NCBI GenBank assembly: GCA_965202955.1
Contig: OZ241871.1
Coordinates: 5,208,001-5,272,000, forward strand
DNA length: 64,000 nt
Direction of reading: 5' to 3'
DNA from: Bin5 sp034422415
GTDB taxonomy: Bacteria; Chloroflexota; Anaerolineae; Caldilineales; Caldilineaceae
Below are positions 18,904-27,719 of the stretch, in pieces (position 1 is the stretch's first letter; the number at the start of each line of letters is the position of its first letter). Both the position numbers and the translations under genes were made by a program. The notes below the pieces were generated by a model. It saw nothing but the letters and a program-made list of their open reading frames with translations. It did not search any database and was not told the DNA's origin.

Positions 18904-20382
18904 ATGAGAGTTGCCATCGGCGGCATAAGCCACGAAAGCAGCACCTTCACACCGGTGCAGACGACGCGCCAGAGCTACGAGGAGCGCTTCCTGCTCGAAG
19001 GTGAAGGGATCCTGCACGCCTTTAGAGGAACGAACACCCCCATCGGCGGCTTCATCGCCGGGGCAGACGCCCACGGCTTCGACCTGATTCCGACCTTGTT
19101 CGCCTCACCGCAGCCAAGCGCGCCGACCCCGCGACCCCTGTATGACGAGATCCTTGGCCGGATGATGCAAGGGATCGCCGCTGCGCTGCCATTGGACGGC
19201 GTCCTGCTCGAGCTGCATGGCTCGATGGCGGTCGGCGACCTCGACGCTGCCGACGGGCTGGCCGATGCCGAGGGCCATATCCTGGCCGCCGTTCGCGAAA
19301 CGGTCGGGCCGGACGTACCGGTCCTGGCGCAGCTCGACATTCACTCCAATGTCTCGCAAAGGATGGTGTCGATGGCAGACGTCCTGATTGGCCGCGAGAC
19401 CTATCCCGAGGTCGATATGGCGCCGCGCGGCCGCGAATGCGCCGATGTCCTGGCCCGCATCGCCCGCGACGGCCTCCGCCCGACCATGGCGCTCCATCAG
19501 ATTCCTATGGTCTGGGGCCTGAACCAGGTCACCGCGCACCCGCCCATGCGCGACGCCATCGCCGAACTCCATCGCATCGAGCGCCAGCAGGGCGTAGTCT
19601 GTGGCTCGATCGCCACCTGCTTCTTCCTGGCCGATGTGCCCGATATGGGGGCCTCAGTCTATGTCGTTACCGACAACGACCTTCCCCTCGCTCGGGCCTG
19701 CGCCAACCGCCTGGGAGAATGGATCTACGCCCGCCGCCAGCAGTGGCAGCTTGAAATGCCATCCGCACGCGTCGCCATGGAGAAAGCGGACGCCGCCGGC
19801 AAGTTCCCCGTCATACTGGCAGACATGTACGACAACCCTGGCGGCGGATCGCCGGGAGACAGCACCGGAGTCTTGCGAACCTTTATCGAGATGAACCTGC
19901 AGGATGCCTGCATTCTTTACATCGCAGACCCCGTAGCCGTGGCGCAATGCCAGCAGGCCGGCGTAGGCGCATGCCTGCACCTGGAGGTTGGCGCCAAGTC
20001 GTCGCCGCTGCAAGGCACACCCGTTTCGATGAACGCGGAGGTTGTCGCGCTGTCGGACGGCGTGTTCCGGTACGACGGGCCTATGTACGCCGGCTTGAGC
20101 GGCAATATGGGGCCGTCCGCCCACATCGTCCAGGACGGCATCCACGTCCTGTTGGTGAGCCTGCGGGAACAGCCTTTCGATACCTCGTTTGCTCGCACCC
20201 TCGGCCTCGATCCACGCGGGATGCGCTACATCAGCGTCAAGTCCAGCGCCCACTTTCGCGCCGGCTTTGAGTCGTGGGCAGGCGCGATCTACGTCGTGGC
20301 TGAGCCGAGCGTCCACAGCCTGCGCGACCTGCCCTTCCGTCGTCTCGGCCGGGACCTCTATCCGCTCACAACACAGACCTGA
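18904..20382 (+). CDS. M81 family metallopeptidase (MlrC-like)
   Basis: A 492-residue protein of the MlrC/DUF1485 family, named for the microcystin-degradation enzyme. The N-terminus MRVAIGGISHESSTF is the family hallmark; LHGSMAVGDLDAADG and LDIHSN carry probable zinc ligands, and DNPGGGSPGD is a further conserved stretch. ATG 18904 has AGAGAGGG upstream; the frame is open further upstream without a binding site. Members are putative zinc peptidases or amidohydrolases; microcystin itself need not be the substrate. It ends the + strand operon. Confidence 0.92.
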   Translation: MRVAIGGISHESSTFTPVQTTRQSYEERFLLEGEGILHAFRGTNTPIGGFIAGADAHGFDLIPTLFASPQPSAPTPRPLYDEILGRMMQGIAAALPLDGVLLELHGSMAVGDLDAADGLADAEGHILAAVRETVGPDVPVLAQLDIHSNVSQRMVSMADVLIGRETYPEVDMAPRGRECADVLARIARDGLRPTMALHQIPMVWGLNQVTAHPPMRDAIAELHRIERQQGVVCGSIATCFFLADVPDMGASVYVVTDNDLPLARACANRLGEWIYARRQQWQLEMPSARVAMEKADAAGKFPVILADMYDNPGGGSPGDSTGVLRTFIEMNLQDACILYIADPVAVAQCQQAGVGACLHLEVGAKSSPLQGTPVSMNAEVVALSDGVFRYDGPMYAGLSGNMGPSAHIVQDGIHVLLVSLREQPFDTSFARTLGLDPRGMRYISVKSSAHFRAGFESWAGAIYVVAEPSVHSLRDLPFRRLGRDLYPLTTQT

Positions 20383-20483
20383 ACGATCTTTCCAGTTGAA
20401 TTCAAGACACGGGAGGAATGCGAGAAGAGAGGCCGTTTCTCCTCACTTTTCTGCCTGCCGATCTTGCGAACATCCCAAATGAG

Positions 20484-20556
20484 CGCCCCCGGTAGGAGTC
20501 GAACCTACGGCCAAAGGTTTAGGAAACCTCTGCTCTATCCTCTGAGCTACGGGGGC
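20484..20556 (-). tRNA. tRNA-Arg (anticodon CCT)
   Basis: A 73-base cloverleaf read on the - strand. The acceptor stem is GCCCCCG/CGGGGGC, the D-stem GCTC/GAGC, the anticodon stem GAGGT/ACCTT with loop TTCCTAA (anticodon CCT), and the T-arm GTAGG-TTCGACT-CCTAC. CCA is not encoded. The rest of the 20383-20848 gap shows a promoter on each strand but no protein gene. Confidence 0.95.
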
Positions 20557-20581
20557 AAACAACCGTTGCCTTCGGTTGAAG

Positions 20582-20610
20582 ACGATAGCACATTGCAGTT
20601 GTCTGGTCAA
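20582..20610 (-). promoter_or_regulatory. Probable tRNA-Arg promoter
   Basis: On the - strand, TTGACC (20610-20605) and TATCGT (20587-20582) are 17 bases apart, which would place the transcription start about 20 bases before the tRNA. Confidence 0.5.
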
Positions 20611-20670
20611 AGAATTCACCCGATTCCGCCTGCGCCGATTACACCGGCTCGCGCCACCACCTCCAACCGG

Positions 20671-20700
20671 TTCGCTCTGGCCCCGTTATTGGGGTACAAT
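20671..20700 (+). promoter_or_regulatory. Possible promoter of the MoxR operon
   Basis: TTCGCT (20671-20676) and TACAAT (20695-20700) are 18 bases apart, about 140 bases before the MoxR ATG. The -10 is good and the -35 is weak. Confidence 0.3.
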
Positions 20701-20848
20701 CGGCGCACACGACCGGCCTGCGCCCCGATTGCAGGACAGGATTGGACTCTGCAGGCAAGAGCGCTCCCCGGCTGAGACCCACAGTTGCCTTGCCGGACGG
20801 AGGTGTGTGGCAGCAGGGCCTGCCCCTGCTCACGAGCAGAGGAACTGC

Positions 20849-21835
20849 ATGCAAAACGCACAGGAATTCACGCGCGGCGTCCTGGAAAATGTCGGTGGCG
20901 TAATCGTCGGCAAAGAAGAGGTGATCGAGCATTTGCTGATCGCCCTGCTATGCGAAGGGCACGTCCTGCTTGAGGATGTGCCCGGCGTCGGCAAAACAAT
21001 GATGGCACGCGCGCTTGCCGTCAGCCTCGGCGTCGACTTCCGCCGCTTGCAGTGCACGCCGGACCTGCTCCCCAGCGACATCACAGGCACCAGCATCTTC
21101 AACCAGGAAACGCGCCAGTTCCAGTTCATCGCCGGTCCCGCCTTCACCCACATTCTCCTCGCCGACGAAATCAACCGCGCCACCCCCCGAACCCAGGCCG
21201 CGCTGCTCGAATGCATGGGCGAGCAGCAGATCACCGCCGACGGTGTAACCCGCCCTCTGCCCCGCCCATTCATGGTTATCGCCACCCAGAATCCCGTCGA
21301 GTACGAGGGCACCTTCCCTTTGCCAGAAGCCCAGCTTGACCGATTCCTCTTCAAACTCAGTCTCGGCTATCTGAAGGACGGCGAAGAGGCAGAGATGCTG
21401 ATCAATCTCGGACACCGCCATCCCATCGAAAACCTCGGCGCCGTGGTGGATGGGAACAAGCTGCCCGAACTATCAGAACAGATCTGGAACGTAGCCGTCG
21501 CCGACAGCATTCGCGACTATATCGTCGCCCTGGTTCAGGCGACCCGAAGTCACGCCGACCTCGCGCTCGGCGCCAGCCCGCGCGGATCGCTGGCGCTCTA
21601 CCGCGGCGCACAGGCCAGGGCAGCCCTGCGCGGCCGCGACTACGCGCTGCCGGACGACGTTCAAGCCCTGGCGCCGCTGGCGCTGCCGCATCGCTGCATC
21701 GTGCGGTCCGACGCGGCTCTGCGCGGTCGATCAGCCGAACAGATCATTACAGAGTTGCTGGAGGAGGCCGCACTCAACCTGGGTGACGAGAAGGAAGAGC
21801 CGGCAACACGCCCCCCAGCCGCCGTGCCGGAGTAG
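20849..21835 (+). CDS. MoxR-type AAA+ ATPase
   Basis: A 328-residue AAA+ ATPase of the MoxR/RavA branch, a chaperone-like factor that matures metal- or membrane-linked complexes. The Walker A EDVPGVGKT ends at residue 50, Walker B is LLADEINRA, sensor 1 lies around ATQNPVEYEGTFPLPEAQLDRF, and a C-terminal lid follows. ATG 20849 has AGAGGAA upstream; the frame is open further upstream but that part is unlike the family. It starts a three-gene operon with DUF58 and DUF4129 proteins, the standard MoxR arrangement. Confidence 0.95.
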   Translation: MQNAQEFTRGVLENVGGVIVGKEEVIEHLLIALLCEGHVLLEDVPGVGKTMMARALAVSLGVDFRRLQCTPDLLPSDITGTSIFNQETRQFQFIAGPAFTHILLADEINRATPRTQAALLECMGEQQITADGVTRPLPRPFMVIATQNPVEYEGTFPLPEAQLDRFLFKLSLGYLKDGEEAEMLINLGHRHPIENLGAVVDGNKLPELSEQIWNVAVADSIRDYIVALVQATRSHADLALGASPRGSLALYRGAQARAALRGRDYALPDDVQALAPLALPHRCIVRSDAALRGRSAEQIITELLEEAALNLGDEKEEPATRPPAAVPE

Positions 21836-21839
21836 CAGA

Positions 21840-23129
21840 TTGTTCGATCTCTTTTTCCTCCTTCTATTCCTCTTTGTATTTGCCGTTTTCTTGAGGCTCG
21901 ATTGGATCTACTACCTCTTCTACGTTGTTGGCGGCGTCTGGCTGATCAGCCACTGGTGGACGCGGCGCAGCCTGCGCAACCTGACAGTCTCGCGGCGTAT
22001 GCCGGCCAAAGCCTTCGCCGGCGAATCAATCCGCAGCGACATCAACTTCCACAACCGCAGCCGCCTGCCAATCCCCTGGCTGCGACTCAATGAAAATATC
22101 CCCATCGACCTCAAAGCGGTCGAACACTACAGCACGATTATAAGCGTCGGCGGACGGTCCTTGGCGCAACGCCGCTTCGCGCTCCACTGTCACCGTCGCG
22201 GCTACTATGAGATCGGCCCGCTCAGTCTCCACACAGGCGACCTGTTCGGGTTCGCCGAATCCTCCTGGCAAGAGACAAATCCGCATTTCCTGACCGTCTA
22301 CCCGAAAGTCTACTCGCTTGCCGACCTGGGGCTTCCCAGCCTTTTGCCCTTCGGCGACATGCGCAGCCCGCAGCGTCTTTTCCAGGACCCTACCCGCATG
22401 TCCGGCGTGCGCCCGTATGCAACCGGCGACAGCATGCGACACATCCACTGGCGCGCCAGCGCCCACGAGGACACGCTGCTGGTCAAGAAATACCAGCCCT
22501 CGATGGCCCTAAACTCGACGATTGTACTTGACCTGGACCGTAGCGCGTTTCCCTACCGCGAAGAGTACAGCGGCAGCGAGTGGGCCATCGTTCTGGCCGC
22601 GTCTCTCGCCAGCCATGTGGCTGACCAGCGGCAGGAAGTCGGATTCATCAGCAACGGAGAAGACCCGCACTCCGGCGCGGAGGTGCTGGCCATTCCTTCC
22701 CGGAACGGGCGGGGCCATCTGATGGGAATCCTCGAGATTCTGGCCCGCATCCAGCTGCGCGACCCGCGCAAGGATGAGCCGGACGCGCCGCCCCGTCGTA
22801 ACGGCGCATCGGCCGGGCGGGAAGAGTGGCTTTCCTCCACAGGAGAACCGAGCTCCCCGATCGCCCTTGCTACCTGGCTGCCTCACCGCGTGGCGCACCT
22901 CGGCTGGGGCTCGACGCTGCTGGTCGTAACGCCCCGCCTGTCCGAGAGCCTGATCTGGGTCCTCCACGGCATGTACCGCCGCGGCCTCAACGTTTTCGCC
23001 CTGGTCTGCACACTCCAACCCCAGTTCAAACGCGTCCAGAAGCAGGCAGACGCGTTGGGCGTCTCCGCCCATCAGGTCGTATGGGAGTCGGACCTGCTCG
23101 ACTTGCAGCAACAGGCGCGCGACGGATGA
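21840..23129 (+). CDS. DUF58 domain-containing membrane-associated protein
   Basis: A 429-residue protein with two N-terminal membrane segments (about 2-40) and the DUF58 signature in GVRPYATGDSMRHIHWRASA (about residues 195-215), part of a von Willebrand A-like fold. I chose TTG 21840, with GGAG seven bases upstream and the hydrophobic N-terminus typical of the family. GTG 21783 would overlap MoxR and has no binding site. It is the usual MoxR partner; the exact client complex is unknown. Confidence 0.9.
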   Translation: MFDLFFLLLFLFVFAVFLRLDWIYYLFYVVGGVWLISHWWTRRSLRNLTVSRRMPAKAFAGESIRSDINFHNRSRLPIPWLRLNENIPIDLKAVEHYSTIISVGGRSLAQRRFALHCHRRGYYEIGPLSLHTGDLFGFAESSWQETNPHFLTVYPKVYSLADLGLPSLLPFGDMRSPQRLFQDPTRMSGVRPYATGDSMRHIHWRASAHEDTLLVKKYQPSMALNSTIVLDLDRSAFPYREEYSGSEWAIVLAASLASHVADQRQEVGFISNGEDPHSGAEVLAIPSRNGRGHLMGILEILARIQLRDPRKDEPDAPPRRNGASAGREEWLSSTGEPSSPIALATWLPHRVAHLGWGSTLLVVTPRLSESLIWVLHGMYRRGLNVFALVCTLQPQFKRVQKQADALGVSAHQVVWESDLLDLQQQARDG

Positions 23130-24775
23130 CACAGACTAACGGTTCGGGATCAACCTTCGACCACGCCTGGCAGGACTCGCTGCTGCGTCCCGCAATCATC
23201 GCGGCGCTGGTCGGCTGTATCCTCGTGGCGATGACCTCGTTCATCCAACATATCGCGCCCGGCCTCCCACCTGCATATATGGCCATCCTCCGCATCACTT
23301 CTATCGGCTCGGCGCTCATCGGTGGCTACACAACCACAATCCTTGTGCGCCCGTCCCAGCGTCCGCGGCGAACCGCCGCCTTTCGACTGGCCGAGCTCGG
23401 GCTGATCCTCTCTTTCGCCCGCGTCGCGCTTTGGGCCTCGGTCGAGGGCTTCCCCGATTTGGCGTCCTTGCTCCTGCAGCCCTTCGGCGTCTTGCTGACG
23501 CTGCACTTCGTCGTCAATGCATTCCTGATCCTGATCGCGTGGGGAATGGCCATTCTGGTGACCAACGACTTCCTGGCGATGGGGCTGCAGGCCGATGAGC
23601 TGATAGACCTGGACGCGGCCTCCAGGCCGGTCAGCGGCGACGATCATCGCATCCAGAGCGACCGCCGCGCCCTGGTCCGCCGTTTCAGCGAACGCTGGGC
23701 AATGGGGGGCATGGTTCTCATCCTGCTGACCGCGGCCAGCCAGTTCGGCATGGGCGCGAACGGTCTTTTTGCGCTCATGCGCCAGGATATCGCCGGCGGT
23801 GTCATCGGCGCGGCCATCGTCTACTTTCTGCTTGGTCTCCTCCTGCTGACATTCGGACATCTCGCCGCCTTGAGAGCCCGGTGGCAACTGGCGAAACTGC
23901 CCAGCGAAGCCTCGATCACGCGCAACTGGCCATTTTATGCCTTCGGCCTTCTGCTGGTTGTGACCGCTATCGCATTCCTTATGCCGCTTGGCGGGACGTT
24001 CCGGCTGGCCCAGGTGCTGGGATTCCTGTTCCGCGCGCTGTCCACCTTCATGTTCATGATTCTGGGACTGCTGATCGGGCTGATATCCCTGCTCTTCGGT
24101 GGGGGTGAGGAGCCCGCTGAAGAGTCTCCGCCCCCACCGCGCCAAATCGATCCACCCCAGTTGGAGCAAGCCCAGCCTCCTGGGGCGCCGTCCTGGCTGG
24201 GAGGCACGATCTTCTGGATCATCGTGGCCCTCCTGCTCGGCTACGCGACCTACATCTACCTGCAGGGGCGCGGCGTGAATTTCCACCTGATGCTGGCCTG
24301 GTTACGCCAGGTCTTGCGCGGCTGGCAACAGATCGGCGCCGCTTTCAACGAATGGCGCTCGCGTTCGCGGCCGGCGCCGCACCCGGAAAAAGGCAGATCT
24401 GGCCGCTCACGCCTGCGCCGCTGGCTGGACGACCTTACCCTTGGCCGCCTGTCGCCCGATGAACAGGTGCGATACTTCTACCGGTCAACCCTGGAGAACG
24501 CGGCCGAGCACGGCCTGCGCCGGCGCCCCGGTGAGACGCCGCACCGCTTTAAGGTCCGCCTCGCCGACAAAATTGAGAATGAAGACGAAGAGGCCGTTGA
24601 CCGACTGACCGCCGGATTCGTGCGCGTCGAATTCGCCCGCCGCAGCACAGAAGCGGACGCGGTCCCCCTCCTGAAGCGGGCCTGGACACAAATTCGCGGG
24701 GCACTTTCGCGGCTGCATGACGATAAGGATGCCGCGAACGGAGAATCGCAGGCTGCTCAGAGCGACGACAAGTAG
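23126..24775 (+). CDS. Polytopic membrane protein with C-terminal DUF4129
   Basis: A 549-residue protein whose start overlaps the DUF58 stop by four bases (ATGA). About seven to eight hydrophobic segments span residues 20-370, interrupted by a Pro-rich cytoplasmic stretch. Residues about 440-530 form a DUF4129 domain (QVRYFYRSTLENAAEHG, RRPGETPHRF, LTAGFVRVEFA). In related operons this domain is fused to transglutaminase-like proteins; no transglutaminase motif is seen here. It probably works with MoxR and DUF58 at the membrane. Confidence 0.82.
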   Translation: MTQTNGSGSTFDHAWQDSLLRPAIIAALVGCILVAMTSFIQHIAPGLPPAYMAILRITSIGSALIGGYTTTILVRPSQRPRRTAAFRLAELGLILSFARVALWASVEGFPDLASLLLQPFGVLLTLHFVVNAFLILIAWGMAILVTNDFLAMGLQADELIDLDAASRPVSGDDHRIQSDRRALVRRFSERWAMGGMVLILLTAASQFGMGANGLFALMRQDIAGGVIGAAIVYFLLGLLLLTFGHLAALRARWQLAKLPSEASITRNWPFYAFGLLLVVTAIAFLMPLGGTFRLAQVLGFLFRALSTFMFMILGLLIGLISLLFGGGEEPAEESPPPPRQIDPPQLEQAQPPGAPSWLGGTIFWIIVALLLGYATYIYLQGRGVNFHLMLAWLRQVLRGWQQIGAAFNEWRSRSRPAPHPEKGRSGRSRLRRWLDDLTLGRLSPDEQVRYFYRSTLENAAEHGLRRRPGETPHRFKVRLADKIENEDEEAVDRLTAGFVRVEFARRSTEADAVPLLKRAWTQIRGALSRLHDDKDAANGESQAAQSDDK

Positions 24776-24863
24776 ACCCGATCTCCCAATCTCTCATCGC
24801 TCCTCTCCCGATTCCGCGCGCTATTCCTTAGAAAAACCTGTACAAAAGAGGAATTTTCCGCCC

Positions 24864-24892
24864 TTGACTGTACCAAAATAGGTCGCTATAAT
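24864..24892 (+). promoter_or_regulatory. Consensus sigma-70 promoter for the S1-domain gene
   Basis: TTGACT (24864-24869) and a perfect TATAAT (24887-24892) are 17 bases apart. The transcript would begin near 24899, giving an approximately 83-base leader to ATG 24982. Confidence 0.75.
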
Positions 24893-24981
24893 GAAGGAAT
24901 ATGCATTTAGCTCAGGCCTGCAACGTGCGGCCTGTCGTGTTCTGCTGCATTCTTATCTCTAACCTACAGGTGGACAATGCA

Positions 24982-26475
24982 ATGATGCCAGAGTCAAATC
25001 AGATTGGCGACGAAGCCGAAGAGCAAGTCGGTAAGGATGCCGGTGAAGAGCAGCAGTCCGATGAAATGCTTTTCGAACAATATCTCGCCGAAGAAGAGGA
25101 CCTTAGCCTTCCCGAGCGCGGTGATCTGCGGGAAGGCATTGTCGTCGAAGTACGTCCAAACGAGCTTCTGGTGAACATTGGCGCTAAGCGCGATGGCATT
25201 GTGCCCCAGTCGGACTTGAACCGGCTCGAACCCGAATACGTGGACACGATGCTCGAAGGCGAAACAGTGCCCGTGGTCGTCAGCAAGCTAACGACCAACG
25301 AAGGCATGCTCGTGCTGAGCATCGCCGATGCCTTGCAGAAGAAGGACTGGCTTGTCGCCGAAGCAATGCTCGAGAGCGGTGAAATCACAGTCCGCAAAGT
25401 CGTCGGTTACAATAAGGGCGGTCTTCTGGCCGACTTCGACCACTTGCGAGGCTTCATTCCCGCTTCGCATGTCGTCGGGCTGCCGCGAAACATGAATGAA
25501 GAACAGCGCAATGAGCGGCTTCAGCAGATTGTCGGCCAGGAACTGCCGGTCAAGGTTATCGAAGTGGAACGGCAGCGGCGACGGCTTGTGCTTTCCTACC
25601 GGCTGGCCGAACGCGAATACCGGGCCAGCCGCAAAGCGCAGTTGTTCGAGGAGCTTACCGTAGGCGCAGTCATCGAGGGCGAGGTACGCAGCCTGCGTCC
25701 ATTCGGCGCTTTCGTCGACATCGGCGGCGCCGACGGCCTGCTCCACGTCAGCGAAATCGGCTGGACACCTGTTAGCCACCCACGCGATGTCCTGCAAGTC
25801 GGCGAACGCATCCAGGTCGAAATCCTGCGCCTCGACCCGGAGCGCAGCCGAATCGCGCTCAGCCGCAAGCGGCTGCTGTCGAATCCCTGGGAAAGCATCG
25901 AAGAACGCTACAAGTTGAACGAAACAATCCTGGTCACCATCACACGCGTCATCGACTTCGGCGCCTTTGCCCAACTTGAGCCAGGTATCGAAGGGCTGAT
26001 TCACATCAGCGAACTGGCCGACATTACGGTCGCCGAACCTCTGAAAATGGTCAGCAGCGGCGACCGCGTTCCCGTCAAGATTCTGCGTATCCACCCTGAC
26101 AGGCAGCGCATCGGTTTGAGCCGGCGACAGGCAGATGAGGTCGTCGGGCAGGCGCTGCTGGAGTCCGAAGCCGAGAACTTCGACAGTGCGGCTTCAGCTG
26201 AGGAAGGCGACGACGTTTCGGACGGGCCGGAAGCCTCCGCGGCAACCGTAGTCGAGCCGGAAGCCTCCGCGGGCTCCATTCCCGAGCCGGAACCCTCCCC
26301 CGAGACTGCGGCTGAGGCAGATTCAACCGACGAGCCTGAGGCCTCTGCAGAATCCGCGGCCGAGGCAGATTCAACCGGCGACTCGGAGCCTACCGCGGAG
26401 GTCGAGGACTCGGACGTCTCGGACGACCCAACCGCAGAAGGGGCGGAGCAAGGAGATTCAACCAGAGATGAATGA
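24982..26475 (+). CDS. Four-S1-domain RNA-binding protein (RpsA-like)
   Basis: A 497-residue protein with four S1 (OB-fold) repeats at approximately residues 40-110, 125-195, 205-280 and 290-365; the third and fourth carry the clearest signatures (GAFVDIGGADGLLHVSEI, GAFAQLEPGIEGLIHISEL). The final 110 residues are acidic and low-complexity, with repeated PEASA/EADST units. It is probably ribosomal protein S1 or a close paralogue. The ATG pair at 24982/24985 has AGGTGGA upstream; ATG 24901 lies almost at the predicted transcription start and is less likely. S21 and IF-1 genes follow, supporting a translation role. Confidence 0.88.
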   Translation: MMPESNQIGDEAEEQVGKDAGEEQQSDEMLFEQYLAEEEDLSLPERGDLREGIVVEVRPNELLVNIGAKRDGIVPQSDLNRLEPEYVDTMLEGETVPVVVSKLTTNEGMLVLSIADALQKKDWLVAEAMLESGEITVRKVVGYNKGGLLADFDHLRGFIPASHVVGLPRNMNEEQRNERLQQIVGQELPVKVIEVERQRRRLVLSYRLAEREYRASRKAQLFEELTVGAVIEGEVRSLRPFGAFVDIGGADGLLHVSEIGWTPVSHPRDVLQVGERIQVEILRLDPERSRIALSRKRLLSNPWESIEERYKLNETILVTITRVIDFGAFAQLEPGIEGLIHISELADITVAEPLKMVSSGDRVPVKILRIHPDRQRIGLSRRQADEVVGQALLESEAENFDSAASAEEGDDVSDGPEASAATVVEPEASAGSIPEPEPSPETAAEADSTDEPEASAESAAEADSTGDSEPTAEVEDSDVSDDPTAEGAEQGDSTRDE

Positions 26476-26520
26476 GTCAAAGTTTGCAGCCCCGGTAATT
26501 CATCGTCTACAATGTCATAA

Positions 26521-26554
26521 CCTGCCAGTCTTTTGAAGCATTAGGGCTGGCAGG
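26521..26554 (+). terminator. Hairpin between S1-domain gene and rpsU
   Basis: CCTGCCAG (26521-26528) pairs with CTGGCAGG (26547-26554), followed by the T-rich CTTGCTTTGTT. It could terminate or attenuate transcription after the S1 gene. Confidence 0.5.
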
Positions 26555-26591
26555 CTTGCTTTGTTAGATTCAGAGAATCCTTCTAAAGGGG

Positions 26592-26795
26592 GTGAGTGCG
26601 ATAAGCGTTGAACTGAGACCCGGTGAGTCGCAGGAGAGCCTGATTCGTCGCTTCCGCAAGTCGGTCGCAGAGGCTCGTATCCTGCCCATCGTGCGGCAAA
26701 AGCGCTGGTTTACGTCCAAGAGCGAGGTCCGCCGCATCAACAAGCAGAAGGCCATCAGGAAGGCAAGGCGCAACGCCGCCCGCTCCTTCCGTTAA
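26592..26795 (+). CDS. rpsU: 30S ribosomal protein S21
   Basis: A small basic protein of at most 67 residues, matching bS21 (ELRPGESQESLIRRFRKSV, then a Lys/Arg-rich tail). The start is odd: GTG 26592 overlaps the ribosome binding sequence AAAGGGGGTGA itself, whereas the codon at normal spacing from it is ATA 26601, which would give the sequence (M)SVELRPGES. Either a near-overlapping GTG or a rare AUA start is used. IF-1 follows in the same direction. Confidence 0.88.
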   Translation: MSAISVELRPGESQESLIRRFRKSVAEARILPIVRQKRWFTSKSEVRRINKQKAIRKARRNAARSFR

Positions 26796-26846
26796 GTGAC
26801 CCTACAGACCGCAGGCAAGTCGGCTGCCGCCCACTGATGGATAATT

Positions 26847-27062
26847 ATGGCTGAAGAAATTCTCACCCTTGAAGGAAAAGTCGTCGAGGCACTGCCCAAC
26901 GCCCAGTTTCGGGTGGAACTCGAAAACGGACATGTAGTCCTTGCCTACCTATCCGGCAAGATGCGAAGGAACTACATCCGTGTCTTCCTCGGGGACAAAG
27001 TGAGAGTCGATATGAGCCCCTACGATCTGACAAGAGGACGCATAACATATCGGCGCAAGTAG
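26847..27062 (+). CDS. infA: Translation initiation factor IF-1
   Basis: A 71-residue single OB-fold protein that matches IF-1 throughout (EGKVVEALPNAQFRVELENGH, YIRVFLGDKVRVDMSPYDLTRGRITYR). It binds the 30S A-site during initiation. The Shine-Dalgarno sequence is weak (GATGGA). It follows rpsU by about 50 bases and is followed by hairpins. Confidence 0.97.
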   Translation: MAEEILTLEGKVVEALPNAQFRVELENGHVVLAYLSGKMRRNYIRVFLGDKVRVDMSPYDLTRGRITYRRK

Positions 27063-27068
27063 AAATAA

Positions 27069-27088
27069 GGGCTGCTTCGGGGCAGCCC
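27069..27088 (+). terminator. Hairpin just after infA
   Basis: GGGCTGC (27069-27075) pairs with GCAGCCC (27082-27088) around a six-base loop, without a U-tract. A further palindrome, CTCCTGAATTCAGGAG, lies at 27123-27138. Confidence 0.4.
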
Positions 27089-27182
27089 GGCTGCGCGGCA
27101 TCGACCGGACGCGCGGCGGGCGCTCCTGAATTCAGGAGTGCCGCTGACGCCTACCAACGATATACAATTGAGTTGAGATGCC

Positions 27183-27210
27183 AAACCGGGAAAAGCGTTT
27201 TTCCCGGTTT
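27183..27210. terminator. Bidirectional intrinsic terminator between infA and the Nudix gene
   Basis: A 12-bp perfect stem (27183-27194 and 27199-27210) has a GCGT tetraloop. The arms read AAACCGGGAAAA/TTTTCCCGGTTT, so each strand has A-rich upstream and T-rich downstream edges. It sits between convergent genes. Confidence 0.75.
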
Positions 27211-27228
27211 TCTCTTGCCGGCGAACGT

Positions 27229-27693
27229 TCAGAAACCGGGCAGATTCCGCAGCGCATTGGCGGCATCCTGGGCAAAAAGCTGCTCGATTTCAAAAGTCAG
27301 CCGCCCGCTGGCCTCGGAAAGGGGGGCCCACATTACCTTGAACTGCCTGGCGTCATTGGCTGGCCGCGCCGTCTGACGCGCCGACAGGAGCCGCATCAGA
27401 AAGTAATGGTCCTTGCGCACGTAGTGCCTGCCCTTGTATTCGAATTCGACCGTTCGCCGCCCCAGATCAGCCAGTACGCCCAGGTCGCAGTAACCGGACT
27501 CTTCGCACGTTTCGCGCAGGGCAGCCTCCTCGGCGCTTTCACCGGGGTCGATATGCCCCTTGGGCAGCCGCACTTCCGCGCGGCGGGGCCGGTCCAGCAG
27601 GAGCAGATAGGTTTCCGCTGCCGGCAGGTCCGGCACCGTATCCCTCTGTACGACGATGCCGCCGGCCGCCGCGTATTGGACTCTCTTCACCAT
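27229..27693 (-). CDS. Nudix hydrolase
   Basis: A 154-residue MutT-type pyrophosphohydrolase. The Nudix box is complete: GHIDPGESAEEAALRETCEESGY (residues about 46-68), fitting Gx5Ex7REUxEExGU. It starts with AAGGIVV, usual for the fold. ATG 27693 has AGGAG upstream. The substrate (dinucleoside polyphosphate, NDP-sugar or oxidised nucleotide) is not evident. It is convergent with infA and divergent from rsmG. Confidence 0.92.
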   Translation of the reverse strand: MVKRVQYAAAGGIVVQRDTVPDLPAAETYLLLLDRPRRAEVRLPKGHIDPGESAEEAALRETCEESGYCDLGVLADLGRRTVEFEYKGRHYVRKDHYFLMRLLSARQTARPANDARQFKVMWAPLSEASGRLTFEIEQLFAQDAANALRNLPGF

Positions 27694-27707
27694 CTTATCT
27701 CCTGTGC

Positions 27708-27713
27708 TAGAAT
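27708..27713 (+). promoter_or_regulatory. -10-like element next to the rsmG start
   Basis: TAGAAT ends seven bases before ATG 27720, so the transcript may begin at or within a base of the start codon. No Shine-Dalgarno sequence is visible and the -35 is poor. Confidence 0.3.
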
Positions 27714-27719
27714 GCCCTC

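Noticed and set aside
24901..24981. Upstream ATG for the S1-domain protein
   Set aside because: It lies at the predicted transcription start, encodes a Cys-rich non-family stretch and has no binding site; ATG 24982 has one.
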